Assembly (NCBI GenBank): GCA_004123355.1
Contig: SCHM01000002.1
Location: forward strand, 3,507,569-3,571,568
Direction: 5' to 3'
DNA length: 64,000 bases
Source: Amphirosellinia nigrospora
Taxonomy: Eukaryota; Ascomycota; Sordariomycetes; Xylariales; Xylariaceae
In this document: piece by piece, positions 15,244 through 27,355 of the stretch
Layout of the letters: the number at the start of each line of letters is the position of its first letter
Numbering within the stretch: the first letter of the stretch is position 1
Program-made: the position numbers and the translations under genes
The notes under the pieces: model-generated
The model's database searches: none
Seen by the model: only the letters and a program-made list of their open reading frames with translations
Told to the model about the DNA's origin: nothing

Positions 15244-16542
15244 TATGTTTAAAATAGCTTTATATTTATTTTTAGCTTTATAGACTTTTATAAACTTATA
15301 TAATTACTTATTTGTTATTTTATCTAAACAAAATAACCTTTTAATTTTTATTTAATTATTTTTAAACTATTTAAAATTTTTAAGTTTATATTTGCTATGC
15401 TTATAATTTTATATTTTATTATACAAAAACTAAAATTAGTTTTATTTTTATAATTTAGCGCTATTAAGACTAAATTATAAACGTATAATATAAACTAGCT
15501 ATAATATTTACTATTATTTAATAGCTAATAAAAACTATTTTCTAAATTTATTTTAATATTAGCTAATAAATTATTATAGCTATTTTAGCGAATAAAACGT
15601 TATATATTTTTCCGAAATATTGCGTATTTTATGCTTTTAGCGTAGCTATTTTTATTATTATAGCTATAAAAACTTTTATTATACCCGGGTATAAAGTATC
15701 GGATTTTATTAAAATATACTTTATAATAATATTATATATTAAATATAACTAAAGTTTTATTATATAATATAGTTTAAACTAGTTTTAAAATAATAATCCT
15801 AGGCTTTTAGATTATACTATAGATCGCTAAAAGCAGTATTAAATATAATTATATCGCTAACGATTTTATATTAAGTTTTTTTTTAGTAAGCGTACTTAGT
15901 AGTATTACTAAGCACTAGTTAAGTTCTTTTATAAAATTAAATAATTATATAAATTATAGTTCGTATATATATTTTAAACAAAACTATTTTTAAGCTTTAT
16001 TATAGTTATTAATATTTTTAACTAATAATTATTAGCTTATTTAAACTTTAACTAACGGTTAAACAAAATAAATATTATTTATAAATAATATTAAGCTAGT
16101 TATATATTTAATACGCCTTTGCTGCTTTTTTCGGTAAAAATTTTAGCTTAAAAAGATTTTATAAAACTTAAAAACAATAATACTTATATAATAATATTTT
16201 AACTTAATACTTAAACTTTATAGCTTAATAATACTATAATTTATTTAAATAAAACTAAATATTTAATAGTTATTACAATTAAAATCTTTTTTTTTTTTCC
16301 GAATTTATATTATATAATTACTTTAGCTTATATTATTAGCTAGCATTACTTTAGTACTTTTTTAGCAAGTTAATACAACAAAAAAACATGCAGTAAATAT
16401 TATAAATTAAAACCTAGGTTTTACTTTAAACTAAATTATAATAAAGAAACATATAGCATAATAAATCAGAACTTAAGTTCTAATTTTACATTAAAACAAA
16501 AAAGTAAAAGTATAGCTAGCATATTATATAGCTAGATACGCA

Positions 16543-16568
16543 ACTTACGAAACAGACTTACGAAACAG
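16543..16568 (+). repeat. Perfect 13-bp tandem duplication at the AT/GC junction
   Basis: ACTTACGAAACAG occurs twice without spacer (16543-16555 and 16556-16568), exactly where the RIP block ends and normal coding sequence begins. It may be a rejoining scar or a small replication-slippage duplication. Each copy ends in CAG and could also serve as a splice acceptor. Confidence 0.8.
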
Positions 16569-17359
16569 TGTTTCTAGAGCTAAGATCCTTCCGAAATAAG
16601 AAATCGTTAACTCCGGGGGTTGGGCTGGACAGCTTTGACTTGCTAAGTACTTCTGACAAAGCACGCGTACTAGACCTTTATTCTAGTCGTCACAATGAGC
16701 ATATGGTGTCTCTCTTAGACACTACCGTGAGGTCTGCCATGGTCGGGCGACAAAACGAAAGCACTCCCGGGGATTACCTCGATCTCAACCTAATCATGAA
16801 AACAAACCTGTTTATGAGTCCCGATCAAACTCTTTGTCGATTGTATCTCACAACCAGTCGTTTTAATCACTCATGTGCCTGCAACGCTAACAATGAAATA
16901 GTGGACTCCGGAGTAATGGTAGTTAGGGCTAAACGAAATATCTCGCAGGGCCAGGAAATTACCATCGAGTATCTAGTTCCTTGGACTGAGGATCGTCGGC
17001 TAGTGATGCTCAGCACCTGGGGATTCGATTGCCAATGTGATATCTGCTCGAGAAATGACAGTGCAACGCGCGCCCAATACGAGAGAATGCTACTCCAGCT
17101 ACGCGAAAATGAAGAGCAAGGGGGATCACCGGATCAGCAGCAACAGCGAATCGATCGCCGTCTGGAAGCCCATCAGTTCCTAGGGCCGTCTATATCATAT
17201 TCCAATGATCTCGGCTCTGCGATGATCCTCGCCAAAGGTCGAAATGATGGACAAAGGTTTTTGGAGCTGCTTGCGAGGTCTTATCAAGTTCAGCTTATCA
17301 TCGATCCTGAAGGGCCTACAACGCGCGCCCTGAAGCAGGCTCTAGACTCGATGAGATAA
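16569..17359 (+). pseudogene. SET-domain protein, N-terminally truncated
   Basis: The readable frame encodes the C-terminal half of a fungal SET-domain (MYND/SmyD-like, S-adenosylmethionine-dependent lysine methyltransferase) protein. Visible motifs are RFNHSCACNAN (the NHSC core), a GQEITIEYLVPW segment, and a post-SET-like cysteine group in GFDCQCDIC. The N-terminal SET strands with the GxG motif, which should lie 60-100 codons upstream, are absent; the sequence there is AT-only. The frame has no ATG at its left edge (a TAG lies near 16529); the first in-frame ATG is at 16703. The remaining coding frame is open to TAA at 17357-17359. I infer that the gene lost its 5' half to repeat insertion or RIP spread. 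An upstream exon hidden in the AT block cannot be ruled out. Confidence 0.7.
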
Positions 17360-18863
17360 GTCTCGGCAAACACATTAGTTACCAGGCTGGTTGACTAGTA
17401 ATATCACAAAGGCAGACTCGTCAACTGACGTACCTGTGCTCTTACTCCCCTATTTAAGGGATTTTATAACAATCATGAATACCGATGATCAATAAAATTA
17501 CTGAAACTGAACCACCAAGGTTAACAAAGGCACCTTATCTGCTATTCCCTCTCCAAGATGTAATGTGAATTGAAGACCTTAGATGTGCATTGTGAACAAT
17601 TGTGTCATATACTAATGTGTAATTATACACGGCCTCACGGCCTCGTTCCAAGCAGCTCCCAATTTGATTCTTCTCATGGAACACTCTCATAAGGAATGTT
17701 CTGAACAATGAGAAATGTGTACATGTGTATGTTATTAACCGGGAGAAAGCTATGCATATAGATCGTGTTAGATAGAACATAAAAGTTTTTCGGAGTCTTT
17801 CGGCGAGGGAGTTCGGCCGGGTATAGGGGTGGATGGTACTCATAGGCCCTGAATAGAAATTGCCCCTTGTCATTCGGGACTCCACCTATTGCTAAAATCA
17901 CTTGGTACAGTGACGGATCCAAATTTCTTCTTTGCCCCTGACATATATTTTCCTATCAATTTTCATCGTGATTTCGTAATCCCGTCCCTTGTATCCCCAC
18001 TCAACCCGCGGGGTGTTTACACTAGTTTGCGTAACACCGAGATACTCATATTACCTCGGTACCTTCTTGTATACTTCGTCGGTATTAGTTCGCGATAACA
18101 GAGTCCGAATAGCGGAGAGCGGAGTGACCAAATCCTTACGGGCATTCTCACCAAGGCGACGAGGGTTCGCGGTGTTGCCAAGCTTTTTCGTCTTACTGTG
18201 ATGTTTGGGAGCTTCCGACTCCGGCATGAGCTAGACGCAGCTCTCGCATAGGTGTTTGTCGGAGAGTAAACTTACCAAGAAACCGGCTGTTAGGTTGAAA
18301 GAGGCCAATCTCCTTGTACATCCAAAAAAAAAAGAAATAGAACGAGAAAGCGTTGGATTGGAATAGAAAGAAGTTCCATTTCCACGTGGGCACCGGAATA
18401 CTCGTGATTGGCGAGGGGCTCAGGGGCTCTTCAACCGACGGCCCTTTATCGGCTTCCTCCCTCGTCTAAATAAGAGGCGCCGATTCACCGCGAGTAGATA
18501 TTTGACGATAGCATTAATAAGTTAGTCATGTCACACTATAAATCAGGGTGCACATTGAACATTTGCCGAATTTCTCTTGATTTCCTAGGAATGGCTATGA
18601 GCCTCAGACTCATTGGTCTCGTGATGGACCATACAACTATCCTAATTTATTCATAATTAGGTAGAATGGCTGGAAATCAATCTAACTTTTCATTTCGTGA
18701 GAATGACCAGAGGTACCGTCCTTAAGATGCTCCTCCACGGAGATGCAATGACACAGAACCTTAGGTTGTCCCTGAAATGCCCTTTTCCTGACCCCGCCCA
18801 ATACCACACGTAGGAAACGGAGTCTATCTTCTGCTATTGCCTGATAACTATGAAGACATGGAC
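17360..18863. other. Intergenic, no gene recognised
   Basis: Normal composition. It contains only short frames of up to 116 codons that match no family I recognise and overlap each other. It is the shared downstream region of the SET fragment and Tudor-SN. No repeat stands out. Confidence 0.5.
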
Positions 18864-21516
18864 CTAGTCTTCGGTTATATCCCCATACTGCCACATCCAC
18901 GGCGGCCCGCCTTAGCCTCAGCTTCGACTTCCCGTAGCTTCTTGAGCACTTCCTCCGAGGCACGGCCTCTCTCCCAAGCTTTCAGCTTCTTTGGCACCAT
19001 GGCGTAGCCGTTGGCCACGACGTCTTTGTTAATCGAGTCCGTAAATGTGGCTGAGGATCCGCTGGAATTCTCGTCGAAAAGAGTGATGTAGCTAAGACCT
19101 TCCTTTGTATCGACAAAGTCGAAACTAGCAACCAGAGTGCGACCTTCAGTAGCCTCGAAAATGAAATCTGTAGCATCGCGGAAGTAATCAGTGGCCGTGG
19201 GGAGCTGGATAAAGGACAGCACAGCGTCTACCGCCTGGCCTTTGAGCTTCTGCACTGCGAACTGGGGTTGGTCGAGAGGGCGAATATTGGACCACGAAAC
19301 TTGTTCGCTGTTGCCATAGTCGATATAGACGACTTCAGAAACCTTTCCGACGCGGTCGTTCGATCGTACACGAGCACGGTACCACTGACCATCAGCTGAG
19401 AACTTGGCAGCCACATACTCACCAGCCTTCGGCGGATTGCCAAGCGGCTTGTTGTTCTTTGAATCCAAATGGAATTTCTTGAATTCGTTCATCATAACTT
19501 CGAGGGCCGAGGTTCCTCTGCCGATCTCTTGTATCTTGAGCTTGCCGTTCGAATCAATGTTGGTGACAACGACCTCGCGATAATCTGTAGCCTTCTTATC
19601 GGTGACCTCTAACTCGGCAGGCGTCTCAGCAAGGGCAGCCTCCTCGTCATCGTTCTCCTCCTGAGACGGGTCCCAATCTTGCCACAATCCTTTGCGACCC
19701 TCTTTTGCCTTTTTCTCAGCAGCCAAAAGCTCGGTGGCATTGCCAGCCTTTTCGGCCGAGTATTGGTGAACCTGAGCAAGACCCTCCTCTACAAGAAGCT
19801 TGGCAAAGCTCTCACGGTTGATGTAGAGATCCCCAATGAAACCGCCAACTTTGTCAATGTCGTATACATCAATCTCGCAGTCACGCTGGTTACATCGGCG
19901 GTTAGCGAGGTCTAAGGCTTCTTGTCCGAATGGTTCGCCTTTCTCCCCAGCCGACCGAGGGGCTCTCGGAGCACGGACGCCAGCAAGCACCATAGTGATC
20001 TTGACACCTTCACGAGGAATCAGAACAGTAAACCGGGATCCAGCCTTGCAGAAGTCAACAATGCCAGGGACCTTCTTTTGACGTGACAGGGTAGATAGTT
20101 GAATCTTGGCCTTCTGTACGGACTCGGAAGCATCCGTGTATGTCTTTGCCTTTGATGCTTTGCCGGACCATATACCTTTCTTCAAATCTTTTGCTTCCTC
20201 CTGGGCGGCGAGAAGCTCGTCGTAGTTAGGGGCCCTGTCTGTGTCGCCTTTCCTGTGACGAATAACTGAGCACCAACCATCCTGCACAAGTGCAAGATTG
20301 ATATTTTTACCCTTCTCAGTCACGGTAGCGACATCGCGAGCCTCAAAATCCTCCGTCGCTGGCTTTGACCCGTCTACTGAGACCTTGACATGTTTGCCAA
20401 TAAGCTTTTTCCGTAGGTACTCCTTAGCTTCGTCCCGGAACGGGGCTTCAGATGGTTCGCCAGCTCGGGGCCCCCGCACACTGCTAAGACTAATACGTTT
20501 CTCATCTCCATTCTTCGTACGAACAAAGATCGTATCGGCACTCATCACTTTAGAGACGGTCATGTCGGAGGTACCACCACTAGTCGCTTTAGCTACGTGG
20601 TCTTTGTGCAAACGTAGTTTCGCAACCTGCGCCTTCTTCTCTGCGGCACGTAATACAGCCATCTTAGAGCCTAGTAGAGTGGAGTGGAAATCGTTACATC
20701 TCGCCAGGCCATCCGCAAGTAAGAACTCGGCAATGCTCCCTCGGGGGTGTATGAGGGAGGCTACAAGCTGACCTTGCTGACTCATGCCGACTAACTCGAC
20801 TTTAATGTCTCTCTGTAGGAGCCGTTGCTCGACGAATTGCCGCGCCTCGTTGCCAAATTCTTCGGCAGCTTGAGTCTGACCTGTCGATTGATTGACTCGC
20901 TCTGTAGAAGGGGTGCGGATACCAGCAATGAGAGCCATCACTTGGAGATGGGACTTGTCTGACAACTTCAATCGAACGAGGCACCGATCGCCACTGAGTA
21001 CGCGTTCAACGATTCCGTCGACAGTTTTCCCCTTCCATTGACTAAAGTCAAAAGATCCCATGTCGTTTTGAACCTCGATAACTCCGCTAGTTGTTGACCA
21101 TAGCCCTTTCCCTTCGCTTTTTGCCTGAGATTCTAGATTTCTAAGGGTGTCGAGGCGTCCTAAAACCTCTTCGGACTCCTCTTTCCGTCCAGCATCCTCT
21201 CTAACCTTTAGCCAGCCAGCTTTCACAAGCTCGTCAGGGAGTTGAGTCCCGTCTTTCAGTTGGGCATAACCGTATTCGCGCCCAGAAGAAGGGATAGTGT
21301 AGAGAACAGTGCATTGAATAGGTTTGCCAACTGTCAAACCCCGAAGGTAGTCTCGCGACTGGAAGGCGAATGGCTCATCGCCCTCCTCCTCAGATGAGGA
21401 CCAGTGACGAATGCCAGGGAGAAGGTTCGCTCGGCATTCGGATTGTTTTGGCTAGCCAATACCAGAGTGTCGCCACTCAAGACTGACTTTACATTGGCAA
21501 AGAATTGTTTCGCCAT
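18864..21516 (-). CDS. SND1: Tudor staphylococcal nuclease (Tudor-SN), two frame breaks
   Basis: This is the orthologue of animal SND1/p100, an RNA-binding protein of RNA processing, small-RNA and stress-granule biology. The start is the ATG at 21516-21514 (MAKQFFANVKSVLSGDTLVL). Four SN-like repeats follow (SN2 begins near VDGIVERVLSGDRCLVRL, SN3 near MTVSKVMSADTIFVRT, SN4 near GIVDFCKAGSRFTVL), then a Tudor domain (AGEYVAAKFSADGQWYRARV and VYIDYGNSEQV) and a last partial SN. Near 21392 the frame must change by one base between TGPHL and EEGDEPFAFQSRDYLRG. Near 18897 it changes again, after which the conserved end MWQYGDITED and a TAG at 18866-18864 are readable. With both corrected the protein is about 884 aa, normal for the family. 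Intronless as read. Confidence 0.93.
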
Positions 21517-22005
21517 GACGGTAAACGAGAGACAGTGTTTTTGTTTGAATAAGACACACAAAACTGTGGGAGTGAAGTCTTCACAAATTGCTATGTTTTC
21601 TATTTAGTAAGTGGTCTTAGAGTGAACAATTGTAGAAACATGACAAGTGAAAAACGAAAAAGATAATTTAATGATTGGGGTGAATCGAAGTCCCTGCCAC
21701 AGCAGATAAATCAACGGGTCGCGTGCAAATAGACGTGAGACAGTGTTATCGTGGAACTGGTGTGATAGTATCCGCGTTAACTGGCGTAGTACTGAGCTGA
21801 GCTGCAAACAAAATACAAGACAACAGTCAAGTCTAAAGAGATTCGCTGGGAAAAAGAATGCATGGATACAAGGCTAGCGCATGTTCTGACTGATGCTAGC
21901 AAGCTACCATCTAGCTTGGCTCATTGTAGGTAGGTGGTGGAGGGCAGGTGATAGACAAGGGTCAACAACAGCTTCACGTGGAGCCAGAAGGGGACAGCTC
22001 GGGAA

Positions 22006-22023
22006 ATATATATATATATATAT
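22006..22023. repeat. (TA)n microsatellite
   Basis: About nine AT dinucleotide repeats in the region between Tudor-SN and SOD1. Confidence 0.85.
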
Positions 22024-22292
22024 GTACAATCCACATGAAAAGTGTCTTTTAAGACATTAGGGGGGATGGTAACAAAGCCGGGTTGATAGGGCTAGGACAG
22101 CGCGGTGACGGATGTGACACCTGGATTATAAACGTGCGAGAGAGGTGGAAAATATTAACTTACTGAGCGGTGCTGAACGGAGAAAAAGAGTAGCCACACG
22201 ATCACCCCGAAAATGAAAGTTGGTTTATGTCGAAGATGCAGCTCCAAGATGGGGGTTTGGAAGAATGAAAGAGCTGCAAAGGGTTCGTCGGT

Positions 22293-22640
22293 CTAGAGAT
22301 GTCGAGGTCTCGATTTTGGACAGGTTTCACCAAATTGTGTGGGGAAAGAAAGGTTAGCTCCAGAAGGTTTGGCGCGGCATTCAGTGGTTCGACCAGTAAT
22401 ATAAATAGTTTCCGAGCACTGCCCAATTGGCGGCCAGCCGTCAAGCGTATGTCTTCCCCAAACTATGAATCCCAGAAAAGCTAGAGTGGTCCCAATCTCC
22501 AACGAGCTTATGGCGGGGTAAGTGAAGATGGCATCATTATCCACTGCGGGGTGTTTCTGCAAACTGTTGCGGAAACTGTTCGCGTGCAAACCGGTAGGAT
22601 CATCACGTAGGATACTTTGCTTTGCCGTATTAGAAACTAG
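22293..22640 (-). other. Open frame with one hydrophobic segment, unassigned
   Basis: A frame running from about 22640 to 22293 on the minus strand reads smoothly, including HPAVDNDAIFTYPAISSLEI and a hydrophobic stretch EIGTTLAFLGFIVWGRH that could span a membrane. There is no convincing start codon, and GT and AG sites around 22660-22720 could form upstream exons. It lies just downstream of SOD1 on the same strand. I do not recognise a family, so it may be a small uncharacterised gene or chance. Confidence 0.2.
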
Positions 22641-22878
22641 ATACAGGATGGAGGGTTTGCATTAATGGATCGACTTACAGTTGTACACTTGCTCACCAAG
22701 TAAATCATACCGGTCACCTGAATAGCAATGAAATCACGTTAGATCACGACATCCTTTCTTCAAAAATTGAGAGATCCTGATGGACATTTTCCTAAATATT
22801 TTTGGCTACTGACGAGTTATATACTCTCAAAAAATTTCCCCTTAGTCAAAGCCTCGCCTCCTGGTTTTACTATGTGAC

Positions 22879-23855
22879 CTAGTTGGAAATGCCAATAACA
22901 CCTAGTTTGGATCAGCAGAGGAATTGATTTCCCCGAAATTCAGGGTACATACCACAAGCAGGTCGGGCGCCAGCATTACCAGTCTTCAGGGATTCCTCGT
23001 TTCCACCCTGACCGAGGTCATCGGTTCCGGCGTGGGTCACAACGGTGCGCTGTATATGGATCAGAATTCACATTCGGGTTCAGTTCTAAACTCGTATACG
23101 GTAGGAACTTACACCGATGATGCTCTCAGGCCCGATAAGCTTGACGAGGCTGTCTTGGACGGAGCCCTTGGCGTTGCCCTGGGCGTCTGTCTCGATGTTG
23201 CCCAAGTCACCGACGTGGCGGGTGCTAGCCGTGCGGTCACCGTGCGTCTGGCCATGGGGGTTGACTAGAGAGCGGTGAGTTGCTATGTCATACCATAGTT
23301 TCTAGATAATTGTGACATACAATGGGGGCCGGCTGAGGTACAGCCGTTGGTGTTGTCACCGAAGGTGTGGATGTGGAAGCCACGCTTGGCATTGGCATCG
23401 TGGCCGGTGAGATCCCACGAGATGGTGGTGGGCTCCGATTCCGAGGTCTGCTCGAAGGTCACGGTGCCGGAGACCTTGGAATCACCACGAAGAACAGCGA
23501 CTATAGCGCAATTGCTACGTTAGCACTAATTCCACATCATTGGATACGGGCTTGTAGTTGGAGAAGAAGGCGAGTTCCACAGGAAAGCGAGCCAGGAAGG
23601 AACCTTGATGTCTCTAAGAATAACAGCAGACCCGGCTATCTGGTTGGCAAACTCTAAGGAGCATGGCTGCCATGTGCGGTGCCCGTCGATGCCTGTCGAT
23701 GCCTGTCCAACAAGGTGCCAGCAAGGTTATCCTTATTGTGGCCGTTGACAAAAACATGCGCAATTATGCTCATGCGATCCATCGGCACGTGGGATTGGCG
23801 GAATTGAAGGGAGATCCAATCAAGGAGGAATGTTGAACTCACCGGCCTTGACCAT
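22879..23855 (-). CDS. sod1: Cu/Zn superoxide dismutase, intact
   Basis: Cytosolic Cu/Zn superoxide dismutase converts superoxide to hydrogen peroxide and oxygen. Five exons join in phase: 23843-23855, 23321-23500, 23113-23264, 22953-23049 and 22879-22901 (465 nt, 154 aa plus stop, the exact family length). The start is [13 protein letters not shown]. Metal ligands are visible in [27 protein letters not shown] and the [14 protein letters not shown] segment; the disulphide cysteines are those of NGC and PACGVIGI. The last exon has only 23 nt and encodes the end of GVIGISN. All introns are GT-AG. Intron 1 is long for this genome (about 340 nt) and carries the short tandem repeat GATGCCTGTC twice. 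No frame break, unlike several neighbours. Confidence 0.97.
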
Positions 23856-26800
23856 TTTGGCTAATTTATGTTAATTTGAGCTAAAAATTGCTACGAAGTA
23901 TTGTTTACAATCGAGAGTTGACGAGATGACAGTCAGATGAAGAAGTGGAGGGAGGGATTGGAGAGGTTCGCTACAAATTTGTATGGATAGCCAGCCCGCC
24001 AGCCCACCCACTTGAAAGAAGAAGAGGGGTGACGGGAACTGGCAGGAAATGATACCCGTCCCGAACAACGAGCATGAAGCTGTTGTTGCGGGCGAGGTGC
24101 GGGCAAGATGCGGGCCACAGTCATTTAGCCACTGTACGATTAGTTGATAACAGGCGCAGAAGGTTCCATGACGCTCTTCTGTGCTCTCTAGTAGTGGGGG
24201 GACATGAGGGCCTGATGAGGGGCTCGGTCGGACATAAAGCTCTTGCCCCGCAGAGGGGATCTCTGCCGTCATAATCACACAGAAGAGATGACAAATGATA
24301 TCATTCTTCCAGACCTGGAGCTTACCTAGGCAAGCTCTTATTAAGCTACCTACCTTAATAGATACACTGATTCTCGGACAGCTCGGGCACCGCAACGATG
24401 GATTGTTTGAACCGCCGAAATGGACCTTAGGGGGAAATTCCAAGTTATAAACACAAGAATGGCCAACAGGGCTGCATTGGCTAGTGTCATCATTAGACGG
24501 TGTAAAGGCTAAAACAAAATAACATGGATATATGATATGATACTTAATGTCTAAAGCCCTTGCGGAGCTGAATCATTAAGGTTGGGTCTATATTGTGGCA
24601 GAGCATTAAGTTCTGTGCAAGATATCTCACAATTTTGAATAACCAAAATATCTCCTCCAAGCAATTATACCCTGCTAGCTATCCTACCTAAGACAATTGA
24701 AACGAAACGGACATGCGTATAGCCCAAAATTCAGTAGACGTCTCACACTTGGCTTAATTAAAAAAACTTCACAAACTCGGGTTGAAATGCCTTTATTATT
24801 TTCGGAAGAAAAAAAGTGCTAAAGGTAAGACAGTGTTGCTCGCGGAAGAGAGATGGGGTGCGACGGTTTGTCTGTGTGCCTGAATATAGGGGTGACGGTA
24901 TGCCTAATGTCGATGATACTAAAAAAAAAAAAAGCATAGCTAACCTGGATATATGCTAGATTACAACCTAAGGCACTTGTGCGTTTTTATATCTCTGGCT
25001 GTTCCCCTTCTGTTGGTACTTCACGTATACATTCATCGACCGTTAACGTAAGAGGTCAGGTAGCTAGCTATATGACGCTAATTCACAATACGAAGAGAAA
25101 AGGCCGATTTTTTTGTATTGGAACACCTCGACATTATTATCTTACGTGCGGGTGGTAACAAGAGAATTCTCCCAAGTTACAGTATAGGAATATCAACGCA
25201 AGGTAGAATGTCACGTTTCGTAGCAAACAGCAATGTCGAAGAGCAAAGGTAGTAGAGGGTGGGTCCAACGGGTACCCTGAGCTTCCAAGTTCTGGGCTGT
25301 CCAGGGTTCGGATTAAGATAAACTCGGAGCGTGAAACCCTCTTGCAACGGCTGACAACTTGACATGCATCGGTGCGCGTCTCCCTTTTCAGTCATGGAAG
25401 CGTTAAGCAAGCGCTGTCACAAGCCGGTAAACATCTTATTTACCATTCTCCACAAGTAATGTTTACCTACAGCAGGTAGTGTGTCAAAACCACACTATGA
25501 CATCGTCAAATTGATTACAGCTTCAGTATAAAATTACAGGGTGTAACATTTGTTTCTAAGCCTTGGTTGGTTGAAACCTATCTCAGCCCTACGAATGGGC
25601 CACTACGTAGACATGTCTGTGGCTGGTGGGGAGGCAAGTGAAGGTTATAAGAGGCCAATGAAACAAGTCCACGACGCAAAACAGCGCGGCATCTTCGCCG
25701 TTCTACTAGGCACTAGGCACTAGGTAGCTCTAGTAACTTATATAGGAATTGGGTAGTTGTGAATCGGTTTTCGATTACGTCGAGAGCCATGCAAGAAACC
25801 GGGGTGTCGAAACAACGAGTACCAATGAATTTCTAGAAAAGCTCGAGGTAGTATTCACGCCGGAAGCCCGCTGCAGGTGTTGTGATCCCGGCAGGACTGT
25901 GCCGCTTTCTTGCTCTATCAGTCGTATGAGGCCGAGCATCATTGAATAAGGGTTCCTAACCACCTACCTGAGCAGGGCCAAGATACAGTACCGCTAAGTT
26001 CAACTCGACCAACCATGCTTAGACGCTGATGTCACACTGATAGGCTATGATGGCGAGCCATAGCCACAGGGCTTTTCCATAGGCAAATCAACCGTAGTTC
26101 CTCTATTGGTCGAGTATTCGAGGTTAACAAGTTGATAGTAGGTGTTCGTAAACTGGTGGCTTTGATCTCTCCAACAACCGGGCGTGCAGATGCCGTGCAC
26201 TAAAGGCGAGGCCCCACTCAGCCACGCGGAACATGTGTCTGGCTTGTGGCTGAGTCTACATCAGTATACAGTTAGGTAGATAAGTAGGTAAGTAGGTAGG
26301 GTAAACCCCAGGAAGATTTTAAGATTGTAGGGCTGGGTTGCAGGCCTGATGTCTTTGTGGCAGAAAGCGGGGCTCCAAAGTACCTCGCGCAGACAGTTGT
26401 CAACCGAACTGACGTCTCTGTCTCCTCGTTCTCCCACCGACATATAGTACCGACATGAGCATACATCAATCAGACAGCGTGGAATTACCTAGGTAGGTAC
26501 ACTCAACACTACCTCCTAGCATCACGTTGCTCGACTGAGCTTTTTTCTTCCTTGACACCCTCACCACCTCTGGCCATAATTTTGGTCTTGTCGGTGGCAT
26601 AGTGTGACCTGAATAGACAGCCTTGCTGTACATTTGACATGATCAGCTCTACACGAACGGTCTTACATGGCGACCCTCCCGCCTCCCCAGTCCTACCTAT
26701 CATGTCATAGTGCTCGACTCCTACAATCCCACCTACTTAGCACTTAGCACACCCGTTGCACACACCCACCCACCTATTACATACATCCTTTTCTTACATC

Positions 26801-27355
26801 ACAATCAAGCTGTATAATGCCGAATTGTTGGTATTGACACAGCTCCCAGCATTCTACTTACGTTGACGAGTGATTTTGCCGTTCTTGGATGCAGCCTATC
26901 TAGATGTGTCACCTTGGAATCAAATAGTGACTGCTGTTCCCTCTCGATGCTGGATGGCCCGACCGCAGCACCAGCACCCAACCTAGCTGCTATATGGAAT
27001 CCTCTCGTCTCGGTCACCCATCTACGCACTAGTTCTGCAATCAAACCGCTTACACGCCACCACGACTGCGAAGCCTATCGTAACCAGCTCGCGACTTGTA
27101 GGCCATAGCGCAAGTCACGAATCCAGGTAGATTGTTGTTGGCGCGATCGGCGTGGGCGGCGCATCGTCTTGCTACCAGGGTCGGGCCCAAGCGACCACCA
27201 TTTTGCTCCCGGTTAACATCGATGCAATCTCATTGTTCACTCTCTTGTCTCTTGTTGCCGCTTGTTACCTGAGACGTGCGAGCACACCTGGCCCGCTTGT
27301 CATTCGTGTGGTCTTTTGAGCCGGCTTCTTTCTCCGCCTGTGTGACTGCTTCACT
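23856..27355. other. Long region between divergent SOD1 and ROM2
   Basis: 3.5 kb without a supported gene. The longest frame (190 codons, minus, 24443-23871) abuts SOD1, has no family signature and looks like chance. The stretch contains an A13-like run near 24921, a GTAG-type tetranucleotide run near 26270-26305, and several CCTAGGTAGG-like motifs (for example near 26490). It probably holds both 5' leaders and promoters, since the two genes point away from each other. Confidence 0.5.

Larger units (their letters stand above)
1..16540. repeat. RIP-degraded AT-rich repeat block
   Basis: This stretch is almost only A and T. Hand-counted lines give about 7% (near 2,400), 15% (near 9,000) and 17% (near 14,280) G+C. 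CpA and TpG are very rare and TpA is very common. The surviving C and G sit mostly in GC and CG contexts (AGCT, ACGT, TCGA). No ORF is longer than about 64 codons and no protein family is readable. This is the known outcome of RIP in ascomycetes, which mutates C to T in duplicated DNA. The original sequence was probably transposons, but none can be named. A subtelomeric or pericentromeric position is possible. No telomere repeat is present at the left edge. Confidence 0.85.
21517..22878. other. Region between Tudor-SN start and SOD1 end
   Basis: Holds the Tudor-SN promoter side, a (TA)n tract and the unassigned frame listed separately. Nothing else could be supported. Confidence 0.5.

Noticed and set aside
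1-16540. AT block as mitochondrial DNA
   Set aside because: No mitochondrial gene is readable, and it joins a nuclear gene at one sharp border; RIP explains the TpA excess better.
20298-20771. 157-codon plus frame inside Tudor-SN
   Set aside because: Shadow of the Tudor-SN coding sequence on the other strand.
22662-22717. Alternative last exon for SOD1
   Set aside because: An exon at 22879-22901 gives the exact conserved end GVIGISN and the canonical 154 aa.
23871-24443. 190-codon minus frame upstream of SOD1
   Set aside because: No family signature; lies in the SOD1 5' region and contains no plausible domain.
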